A DNA stretch of 5,613 nucleotides from a bacterium (GTDB taxonomy: Bacteria; Hydrogenedentota; Hydrogenedentia; Hydrogenedentiales; SLHB01): NCBI GenBank assembly GCA_024231375.1, contig JAAEQP010001725.1, positions 1-5,613 on the forward strand, read 5' to 3'. This document shows positions 1 to 5,613 of this stretch, in pieces. The notes below the pieces were generated by a model. That model ran no database searches and was not told the origin of the DNA. It saw nothing but the letters and a program-made list of their open reading frames with translations. Numbering within the stretch: the first letter of the stretch is position 1; each line of letters begins with the position of its first letter. Both the position numbers and the translations under genes were made by a program.

Positions 1-915
1 CCCGTGTTTGTGGACGTGGACCCCGACACCTACAACATCGACCCGGACCGCATGGAAGAGGCCATCACCGACCGCACCCGCGCCGTGGTGGTGGTGCATT
101 TTGGCGGGCAACCCGCCGACATGGACCGTATCCTGGCCGTTGCCGAGAAGCGTGGCATCCGCGTCATTGAAGACGCCGCCCACGCCCACGGGTGCGAATG
201 GAAGGGCACGAAGGCAGGCTCTTTCGGTGCCTTTGGATCCTTCAGCTTCCAGGCGAGCAAGAACATGACCGCCGGGGAAGGCGGCATTGTATGCACCAAC
301 GACGCAGCCCTCGCCGCCGAATGCGAAGCCTTGGCATGGGCCGGACGCAAAACCGGACGTCCCTGGTACGAGTTTCACCGGCTGGGGTGGAATTCGCGAC
401 TCACCGAATTCCAGGCCGCCCTGTTGCGCGTACAGCTCTCGCGGCTCGACGAACAGAACCGGACGCGCCAAGCGAACGCGACGTATCTTTCCGAAAAGTT
501 GGCCGCAATAGAGGGCGTATCCCCGCGGGTTCAAGACCCCCGCACCACGATGCACGGATACCATCTCTACATCTTCCGGTACGACGAGGAACGTGTGGGA
601 GTGTCGCGCGCGCGGTTCCTCGAAGCCCTCGGGGCCGAGGGCGTACCAGCCGCCGCGGGCTATCCCTTCCCCCTCTACAAGAACCCCATGTTCGAACACA
701 AACGGTTCATCAACGGCGCGTTCCCTCTTGGCACTGCGCATCATGACGACGTGGACTATGCCTCGTTCGCCGAACGCTGTCCCGTGTCGGAACAGGCCTG
801 CGGACACGAGGCCGTGTGGTTGACCCAGAACTTGTTGCTCGGCGCACAGCAAGACATGGACGACATCGCAGCCGCCATCGAAAAGGTGGTGGCGCACAAG
901 GAGGACCTCCGATGA
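1..915 (+). CDS. DegT/DnrJ/EryC1/StrS-family PLP aminotransferase (5' end missing)
   Basis: This is the C-terminal part of a fold-type I PLP enzyme that would transfer an amino group, usually from Glu or Gln, to a keto-sugar or keto-cyclitol in the cytoplasm. Residues are numbered from the first visible codon. The frame is open to the window edge, and the SGT-type phosphate-binding motif lies upstream, so about 70-80 residues are probably missing. The VIEDAAHAHG segment carries the Asp that contacts the pyridine nitrogen (codon 172-174). FGSFSFQASKN carries the PLP lysine K87 (codon 259-261), followed by TAGEGG. GWNSRLTEFQAA (129-140) is the family's usual NYR-type loop. The retained lysine argues for an aminotransferase rather than a ColD-type dehydratase. 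The C-terminal AVWLTQNLLLG and DMDDIAAAIEKV segments resemble StsC/AHBA-synthase-like members, but the substrate is unknown. Its stop overlaps the start of the hydrolase gene in ATGA, which suggests translational coupling. Confidence 0.93.
   Translation, partial: PVFVDVDPDTYNIDPDRMEEAITDRTRAVVVVHFGGQPADMDRILAVAEKRGIRVIEDAAHAHGCEWKGTKAGSFGAFGSFSFQASKNMTAGEGGIVCTNDAALAAECEALAWAGRKTGRPWYEFHRLGWNSRLTEFQAALLRVQLSRLDEQNRTRQANATYLSEKLAAIEGVSPRVQDPRTTMHGYHLYIFRYDEERVGVSRARFLEALGAEGVPAAAGYPFPLYKNPMFEHKRFINGAFPLGTAHHDDVDYASFAERCPVSEQACGHEAVWLTQNLLLGAQQDMDDIAAAIEKVVAHKEDLR
898..904 (+). promoter_or_regulatory. Shine-Dalgarno sequence of the creatininase-family gene
   Basis: AAGGAGG lies inside the end of the aminotransferase gene, seven bases before the ATG at 912. 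It fixes that ATG as the start, and the start and upstream stop share ATGA (912-915). The SD is followed at once by ACCTCC, which could partly pair with it. Confidence 0.8.
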
Positions 916-1769
916 ACGCCCCCTTCCCCGTCATGGAAGACATGACCGTCAAGATGGTGAACGACTACCTCGAAGAGAAGCAGTCCATCATCATCCCCAT
1001 CGGCGTCATTGAACAACACGGGTATCATCTCCCGCTGAAGACCGACGCGTTGGTGGCCACGCATCTCGGCCGCCGCATCGGCGAACGAACGGAGATCCTC
1101 GTCGCCCCGACCATGCATCAGTCCTTCTCCGGTGGTGGCCTTGCGGGCACCATCAACATCTCGCCCTCAGTCATGTCCCTTGTCATCAGCGACATGCTGG
1201 TGTCCCTCGTGTCGCAGGGATTCCGCAACATCTACCTGTTCCTGTGCCATGGCGGCAGCGAAAACGCACGCGCCCTCGACAACGCCGTGAAATTGCTCCT
1301 GCGTCTCAACCCCGCCTTCGAGAACGTCATGGTGTCGCTGCTGGCGGTTTGGGAACTGGAGTCGGAGGACAACTCCTGGATCGAAGGGTTCTCGGGAGGC
1401 GACTGGCATGCGGGTTGGGTCGAGACCTCCTTGGTCATGGCTCTCGAACCGGACCTGGTTCGCATGGACGAACTGAAACTCGACGACGAACCTGCGCTAT
1501 CCGAGCAGATCGCGCACCCCGACAACTACCAGCGCGCCGAGAAGATCGTCGACAGCCCCTTCGTGGTGCCGCGCATGACCCAACGGCCGGATGTGAAGGT
1601 CGGCGTCATGGGGTATCCGGAACGTGCCTCACGCGAACGGGGCGAGCAGATGGCCGAGACGTTGGTGGCCGGCGGTACGGCCAAGATTCTGGAACTCGAA
1701 TCCAAGGCGGACGGGGTTTACAAAGACGTACCGTTTACGCCCGAACCCCTTATCTTCGACGTGGAATAG
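912..1769 (+). CDS. Creatininase-superfamily metal-dependent hydrolase
   Basis: This 285-residue cytoplasmic enzyme belongs to the creatininase superfamily, whose members hydrolyse cyclic amides, formamides, peptides or C-C bonds (creatininase, ArfB, MftE, IolN). The signature IGVIEQHGYHLPLKTD supplies E34, H36 and D45, at the same positions as the metal ligands recalled for Pseudomonas creatininase. The second motif is LCHGGSEN (H113, E117), in place of the common NGHGGN. The third is WHAGWVETS (H166, E171), matching the family's HAGxxETS signature. All expected metal-site and catalytic motifs are therefore present, and the enzyme should be active. It is slightly longer than the usual 240-270 residues. 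The ATG at 912 is chosen because AAGGAGG precedes it and the fold begins soon after; the open frame further upstream lies within the aminotransferase gene. No signal peptide is seen. Its place between aminotransferase and deacetylase-like genes suggests a sugar-, cyclitol- or amide-derived substrate, not necessarily creatinine. Confidence 0.92.
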   Translation: MNAPFPVMEDMTVKMVNDYLEEKQSIIIPIGVIEQHGYHLPLKTDALVATHLGRRIGERTEILVAPTMHQSFSGGGLAGTINISPSVMSLVISDMLVSLVSQGFRNIYLFLCHGGSENARALDNAVKLLLRLNPAFENVMVSLLAVWELESEDNSWIEGFSGGDWHAGWVETSLVMALEPDLVRMDELKLDDEPALSEQIAHPDNYQRAEKIVDSPFVVPRMTQRPDVKVGVMGYPERASRERGEQMAETLVAGGTAKILELESKADGVYKDVPFTPEPLIFDVE

Positions 1770-1775
1770 TGAGGA
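1770..1775 (+). promoter_or_regulatory. Shine-Dalgarno sequence of the deacetylase-like gene
   Basis: TGAGGA begins directly after the TAG stop of the hydrolase gene and sits four bases before the ATG at 1780. The spacing is slightly short but usable. With only ten bases between the genes, ribosomes ending on the hydrolase gene could restart here. Confidence 0.6.
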
Positions 1776-1779
1776 ACCC

Positions 1780-3507
1780 ATGCGACGCCTGAACCAGTAC
1801 CTGCTCGTCAATTCGAGCCAGCCCGAGAATGCCTACGGGCCCTTTGCGGCAGAGATTCTGCGGACGGAAGGGCTCATGGGATTCACGCAGGTGAACCTGG
1901 CGAGGGAGCCGCTTCCGGATCTGCGCAGCGGCGATCTGATCGTGGTGTCCCGCTGCTTCATGCGCCGCGCGCAACTGGAAACGCTACTTGATGCCGTGAA
2001 GAGCGGCGCAAGTGCGGTTTTTGTCCAGCCGCAACAACTACTGGCAGAAATGGTGGGATTCTCGCCCGCGTGCCGCGTCGTTCATCCTGGGTTCGTGCGA
2101 ATCGGCGAAGGCCTTCCGTTGCAGACCCACCTTCCCATCCCTTGCTACCACATGCCGGACGATGCGGACGGATGGGAAACCATCGCGGATGCCGTGGATG
2201 AAGCATGGCGACCCGCGGGGCATCCCGCCGTCGCAAGGGGACAGATCGGTCAAGGGACGCTGGCCCTGTTCTTCTACGATCTGGCTGAGGCGATCGCGCG
2301 CATTCGTTTCGGCAATCCAGACCTGAGTAGCTACGTGACGAACGGAAGTTGGGCGTGGGCCCACGCATTCGATCTCTTCGAAGGCCACATCGACGAACGG
2401 GTAGCCCATCTGCCCCAAGCCGACCTGCACGCCCAACTCCTGGCGTCAACAATCGTGCGTATGGCGCCCTATCCGATGGCCCGGCTCTGGTACTACGAAG
2501 ATGCGGATTACGGGACCGTGGGCATCGTGCAGAGCGATGGCGACATGTCCACGCGCGAGCAGTTCCAAGAGCTGAGCGCCGCCCTCGAGACGTGCGGCGG
2601 CACGGGCACGTTCTACCTCATGAAAGAAACGAATCTCACTGAGGCGGACGTGGAAGACATGCGCGCACGCGGTCACACCTTCGGACCCCATGTGGCCCCG
2701 GTGCAGCGGGACGAGGAACTCTACTTCGCGGTGCCCGAAGGGCTCGCAGAAGAGACCGCCCTGTTTGCCGAACGGTTTGGCGCTGTGAGCCCTACGCTGC
2801 AATGTCACTTCGCCCCGTGGCCTTCGTACATGGCCATGGTGCCCGCACACGTGGCGAACGGTTACCGGTTGCTGTTCGCCTACCTTCCCGCGCCCGACCC
2901 CTTCTGGGCGAAGTTCGTGTGCGGGTCAGGACGTCCCGCGCGATTCTTCGACCGAGATGGCACGTTGCACGACTGCTGGCAGCAGCCGCTCCTGACCATG
3001 GACGACACATCGGTCATTGAGCTGCTCCGCGACAACACAGCAACGGCACAGGCGCGATTCGACGCCGCCTTCGATGCCGCGCGCGAGGAACATCACACGT
3101 CCCTGGCCATACTTTCGCACCCGGTCAGCTTTGCCACCTACAGCAGCCCCGTGCAGAAGCATTGCTTCGCGCGCTTCCACGACGCGGGCCTGCCCATCTA
3201 CAACGCCGACGAGTGGCTGGAGTTCACCGACCGCCGCGCGGGAATAGATGTACGGCAAATGCTCAACGATTCGGGTGGGAGTGTGGTCGAGGTCTCGGGG
3301 ATTCAAGGCAGCATTCCTGTGATGATTCCGGCGACTTCGGGCGACATCCGCGTCGTCGTGAATGGAAAGTCTGTCGAACCGCGACGACTGAAGCGCCTGG
3401 GTGCTGAATCACATGTCGTGCAATTGGACTCCGCGGAACATGGCCACGAGGCTCGTATCGAGATCGCGCACCTGCGCGGTGACTCGGAAGAGGAGGGGTC
3501 ACAATGA
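1780..3507 (+). CDS. GATase-like / divergent polysaccharide-deacetylase-like multidomain protein
   Basis: This 575-residue protein has no signal peptide or membrane segment that I can see. Residues 1 to about 200 resemble a non-catalytic class I glutamine-amidotransferase or ThuA-like alpha/beta fold: a GDLIVVSR strand, a helix ending VKSGASAVFV (73-82) and a GQGTLALFFYDLA strand near 157-169. I see no GATase nucleophile elbow. Residues about 245-475 look like a NodB-type deacetylase barrel. GIVQSDGD (248-255) replaces the TFDDG motif, GTFYLM follows it, GHTFGPH (298-304) matches the GHEIGNH segment, CHFAPW (342-347) resembles the HxxxW segment of divergent members, and LSHP (445-448) ends the barrel. 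The first catalytic Asp appears to be Ser252 and the second His of HTxxH appears to be Val308, so activity is uncertain. Residues about 488-570 form a beta-rich tail. The last codon overlaps the next start in ATGA. The family call is by motif only; the substrate is unknown. Confidence 0.72.
   Translation: MRRLNQYLLVNSSQPENAYGPFAAEILRTEGLMGFTQVNLAREPLPDLRSGDLIVVSRCFMRRAQLETLLDAVKSGASAVFVQPQQLLAEMVGFSPACRVVHPGFVRIGEGLPLQTHLPIPCYHMPDDADGWETIADAVDEAWRPAGHPAVARGQIGQGTLALFFYDLAEAIARIRFGNPDLSSYVTNGSWAWAHAFDLFEGHIDERVAHLPQADLHAQLLASTIVRMAPYPMARLWYYEDADYGTVGIVQSDGDMSTREQFQELSAALETCGGTGTFYLMKETNLTEADVEDMRARGHTFGPHVAPVQRDEELYFAVPEGLAEETALFAERFGAVSPTLQCHFAPWPSYMAMVPAHVANGYRLLFAYLPAPDPFWAKFVCGSGRPARFFDRDGTLHDCWQQPLLTMDDTSVIELLRDNTATAQARFDAAFDAAREEHHTSLAILSHPVSFATYSSPVQKHCFARFHDAGLPIYNADEWLEFTDRRAGIDVRQMLNDSGGSVVEVSGIQGSIPVMIPATSGDIRVVVNGKSVEPRRLKRLGAESHVVQLDSAEHGHEARIEIAHLRGDSEEEGSQ
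3491..3498 (+). promoter_or_regulatory. Shine-Dalgarno sequence of the Gfo/Idh/MocA gene
   Basis: AGGAGGGG lies within the end of the deacetylase-like gene, five bases before the ATG at 3504. It favours 3504 over the later in-frame ATGs at 3540 and 3561, which have only weak upstream purine runs. The start and the upstream stop share ATGA (3504-3507). Confidence 0.78.
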
Positions 3508-4727
3508 AAGTGCGCGCAACGCTTCTCGGCGGAAACGACATGCGGGGGGCACAGGGCGGCATGGCCGTGGAGAACCCCATCCGCATCGGCGTGGTGGGGC
3601 TTGGCCATCGCGCCCTGCACATGGTCCGCCAGGCGAACCGCTACATCGACTATGCGCCTGTGGCTGTGTGCGATATCCGGCCGGAATTGGTGGAGCGGGC
3701 CAAGGCCGACCTCAAGGATGAGTTGGGTTTGGACCTGCGAGGCTACACCGATTTCGATTCCATGCTCGCGGAGGAAGAACTGGACGCGGTAGCGGTCCAC
3801 GTGGACGCGGACAAGCAGCCCGCCTTGGTGTGCCAGGCCCTCGACGCAGGGTGTCATGTCATGTGCGAAGTGCCGCTCGCGTACGACATGGATAGCTGCC
3901 GCGACATCGTGCAGGCCGTCGAGCGCAATGACCGGGTCTTCCTTCTCATGGAGCAGACCCGATTCTGGGGCTTCGTGCGCGCGTGGCAGAAGATCGTGCA
4001 GGCCGGCGTCATCGGCCACCCCCTCTACGTGGAAGGCGAGTACCTCGGGTACTACCCGAGTCTGTTCTTCCAGGACGATGGGGGCCAGTTCTACGTGCCC
4101 GATGAGGCGGAGAGAAATCCGGCCGCGAAACCGACGTGGAGGCAGGAACGGCACACGATTCACTACCTTCCCCACGAGCTCTCGCCACTGCTCTACATCC
4201 TCGGCGACCGGGTCAAGCGCGTGACGGCCATGTCCACGCGGAATCAGAGCTACCACATGCCCAACGTGCAACTGGCAGACGTTCAGGTCGCTCTGATGCA
4301 CACGGAGAAGGACACGATCATGAAGCTGGCGACCGGGTTCACGTCGCCCGTCATCCATCGCGGCGAAACGCACCATCATTGGTACCACATCAAGGGGTCG
4401 GAAGGGGCTCTGGAATGGACCCGCGCCGAGTGGGACAAGCCTAAGCTCTGGGTCCATGGATGGCAGATGCCCGAACCCGTCCCCATGCCGTGGGGCTTGG
4501 CCCGCCTCGACGCGCCGGTCGGTGCCCAGGGCAGCGGCCACGGCGATGCCGATTTCTATGTGTATGCCCAGTTCGCCGACGCGGTCCTACGGGGCGTGCC
4601 GCCTGAACTGGATGTGTATGGCGCGGTCGATACGGCCGCACCGGCCATTCTGGCCGCCAAATCCATTGACGAAGACAACATGCCGCAAGACGTACCGGAT
4701 TTCCGTTCAGCGCAAGCGGCTGAATAA
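3504..4727 (+). CDS. Gfo/Idh/MocA-family NAD(P)-dependent protein, EVP-type (GH109-like features)
   Basis: This 407-residue protein binds NAD(P) through an N-terminal Rossmann fold and would oxidise, reduce or hydrolyse a sugar or cyclitol. The fingerprint GVVGLGHRA (29-37) is followed by strand 2 ending in CDIRP, where Asp57 favours NAD over NADP. The usual EKP motif reads EVP (122-124), so the catalytic lysine of inositol dehydrogenase is absent. Other segments resemble GH109 glycosidases, which use bound NAD transiently: Glu150 in MEQTRF, Y221-x-x-H224, GHGDADF (345-351), DVYGAV (370-375) and a terminal VPDF (397-400). No twin-arginine signal precedes the fold, whereas many GH109 members have one, so this copy is probably cytoplasmic. 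The start at 3504 leaves about 25 extra residues before the fold; starts at 3540 or 3561 are possible but less well supported. The family is certain; dehydrogenase versus glycosidase activity is open. Confidence 0.92.
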   Translation: MKVRATLLGGNDMRGAQGGMAVENPIRIGVVGLGHRALHMVRQANRYIDYAPVAVCDIRPELVERAKADLKDELGLDLRGYTDFDSMLAEEELDAVAVHVDADKQPALVCQALDAGCHVMCEVPLAYDMDSCRDIVQAVERNDRVFLLMEQTRFWGFVRAWQKIVQAGVIGHPLYVEGEYLGYYPSLFFQDDGGQFYVPDEAERNPAAKPTWRQERHTIHYLPHELSPLLYILGDRVKRVTAMSTRNQSYHMPNVQLADVQVALMHTEKDTIMKLATGFTSPVIHRGETHHHWYHIKGSEGALEWTRAEWDKPKLWVHGWQMPEPVPMPWGLARLDAPVGAQGSGHGDADFYVYAQFADAVLRGVPPELDVYGAVDTAAPAILAAKSIDEDNMPQDVPDFRSAQAAE

Positions 4728-4729
4728 CC

Positions 4730-4736
4730 AAGGAGG
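4730..4736 (+). promoter_or_regulatory. Shine-Dalgarno sequence of the second aminotransferase gene
   Basis: AAGGAGG lies in the 14-base gap after the TAA stop of the Gfo/Idh/MocA gene, five bases before the ATG at 4742. It is a near-perfect SD at good spacing and sets the start of the last gene. There is no room for a separate promoter or terminator in the gap. Confidence 0.82.
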
Positions 4737-4741
4737 CTGTC

Positions 4742-5613
4742 ATGCCCAAGAAGAAAGAGGTCTCGGATTTCAGATACGACACTGGTGAAGCGCGCGTACC
4801 GTGGGCGGCCGTGGGGGAGAACGTCAACACCGACGATGTACTCGAACTCGTGAAGTTCCTGATGCCCCCGGCGAAGGGCCGGAAGAGGGACTACGATGCC
4901 CGTCTGAAGAAGGTGTCTTCGGAACTCACCAAGCTCGGCACTGTGGGCAAACCCGCGGGCAAACTCAGTCTGGCGGGCAACGTGGAAGCGGTTGAAGAGC
5001 AGTCCGCCAAACTGCTGAAGACCGAACACGCTGTGTTCTTGACCAACGCTACCGTGGGCTTCGAAATCGGCTTCAAGTATGCAGGTCTCAAGCCGGGCGA
5101 CGAAGTTATTGCGCCGGCCATCACCTTCATCGCCACCATCGCCTATCCCCTGTCCATCGGAGCCAAGGTCGTGCTGGCCGACGTGGATCCGCGCACGCTC
5201 AATATGTGCCCCAAGGATGTGGCCCGCAAGATCACGCCCAAAACGAAGGCCATCATCCCCGTGCATCTAGGCGGATACCCCGTCGACATGGACCCGATCA
5301 TGAAGCTCGCACGGAAACACAAGATCACGGTCATCGAGGACGGCGCCCACGCCTTCGGCGCCTCGTACAAGGGCAAGATGGTCGGCGCCATCGGCCATTT
5401 CGGGTCCTTCAGCTTTCATGAAGTGAAGAACGTAACTGCCCTGGGCGAAGGCGGAATTCTCGTCTCCAACACACCCTTTGCCAAGGAACTTCGCCGCGCC
5501 CGCTTCCTGGGCCTCGATCTCAGCCGCCAGATCCCCAATTGGCTGTACGATGTGCCCGCCTTCAAGGGCAAGGAAGGGTACTTCTTCACGGGCAACTACT
5601 CGACGACCGAGGG
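4742..5613 (+). CDS. Second, divergent DegT/DnrJ/EryC1/StrS-family PLP aminotransferase (3' end missing)
   Basis: The first 290 residues are visible; the frame runs off the window, and about 100 or more C-terminal residues are probably missing. It is a fold-type I PLP enzyme expected to aminate a keto-sugar or cyclitol. GLKPGDEVIAPAITFIAT and ADVDPRTLN are typical family segments. VIEDGAHAFGA contains Asp200, which contacts the PLP nitrogen, and FGSFSFHEVKN contains the PLP lysine K229 (codon 5426-5428). GNYSTTEG just before the edge matches the NYR-type loop. Differences from the classic family are a lysine- and arginine-rich insertion near residues 41-75, TNAT (101-104) in place of the SGT phosphate loop, and one extra residue, Leu234, between the lysine and GEGG. 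By eye about half of some 108 aligned residues match the first aminotransferase, so the two are paralogues but not a recent duplication. The ATG at 4742 is supported by AAGGAGG. Confidence 0.92.
   Translation, partial: MPKKKEVSDFRYDTGEARVPWAAVGENVNTDDVLELVKFLMPPAKGRKRDYDARLKKVSSELTKLGTVGKPAGKLSLAGNVEAVEEQSAKLLKTEHAVFLTNATVGFEIGFKYAGLKPGDEVIAPAITFIATIAYPLSIGAKVVLADVDPRTLNMCPKDVARKITPKTKAIIPVHLGGYPVDMDPIMKLARKHKITVIEDGAHAFGASYKGKMVGAIGHFGSFSFHEVKNVTALGEGGILVSNTPFAKELRRARFLGLDLSRQIPNWLYDVPAFKGKEGYFFTGNYSTTE

Noticed and set aside
816..911. Upstream extension of the creatininase-family gene to an ATG at 816
   Set aside because: The extra residues lie in the coding end of the aminotransferase and match nothing in the family; the ATG at 912 has AAGGAGG and puts the metal ligands at E34, H36 and D45.
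1624..1779. Upstream extension of the deacetylase-like gene to an ATG at 1624
   Set aside because: The extension would lie within the creatininase-family gene and reads as Arg/Pro-rich nonsense, while the ATG at 1780 has an SD and begins the fold.
1958..2452. A 164-codon open frame on the minus strand within the deacetylase-like gene
   Set aside because: Arg/Gly/Pro-rich shadow opposite a continuous plus-strand gene, with no motif or SD to support it.
3303..4541. A 412-codon open frame on the minus strand opposite the Gfo/Idh/MocA gene
   Set aside because: It lies antisense to a clear family member, shows no recognisable domain, is rich in His, Arg and Val as expected from reversed GC-rich codons, and has no evident SD context.
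4728..4741. Possible terminator or promoter between the Gfo/Idh/MocA and second aminotransferase genes
   Set aside because: The 14-base gap is filled by the SD and has no inverted repeat with a T-run.
4556..5266. A 236-codon open frame on the minus strand opposite the Gfo/Idh/MocA end and the second aminotransferase
   Set aside because: It crosses two well-supported plus-strand genes and reads as low-complexity His/Gly/Asp-rich sequence without a known motif, so it is a shadow.

Overview
The window is one uninterrupted plus-strand gene cluster of five genes, with both outer genes cut by the window edges. In order: (1) the 3' part of a DegT/DnrJ/EryC1/StrS-family PLP aminotransferase; (2) a complete creatininase-superfamily metal-dependent hydrolase; (3) a complete 575-residue protein with a glutamine-amidotransferase-like fold region, a divergent polysaccharide-deacetylase-like region and a beta-rich tail; (4) a complete Gfo/Idh/MocA-family NAD(P)-dependent protein with GH109-like features; (5) the 5' part of a second, divergent DegT-family aminotransferase. 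There are no RNA genes, mobile elements, CRISPR arrays or long intergenic stretches. Minus-strand open frames look like shadows of GC-rich coding sequence.

The genes are packed as an operon. Genes 1/2 and 3/4 overlap by the four bases ATGA, the 2/3 gap is 10 bases and the 4/5 gap is 14 bases. Each internal start has a purine-rich Shine-Dalgarno sequence. No promoter or terminator is visible, so the transcription unit probably extends beyond both ends of the window.

The combination of two DegT aminotransferases, a Gfo/Idh/MocA protein, a creatininase-family hydrolase and a deacetylase-like protein points to small-molecule sugar or cyclitol chemistry: oxidation to a keto group, transamination, and amide, ester or ring hydrolysis. 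Known parallels in which Gfo/Idh/MocA enzymes work with DegT enzymes are kanosamine (NtdC/NtdA), scyllo-inosamine in aminoglycosides, and UDP-diamino-uronate synthesis (WbpB/WbpE). A creatininase-family hydrolase (IolN) acts in the Thermotoga inositol pathway. The substrate here cannot be read from the sequence, and this exact five-gene arrangement is not a pathway I recognise.

The high GC content (roughly 60% by eye), the strong SD sequences and this enzyme repertoire suit an environmental bacterium, perhaps from the Planctomycetota / Hydrogenedentota / PVC-like range. That taxonomic guess is low confidence.
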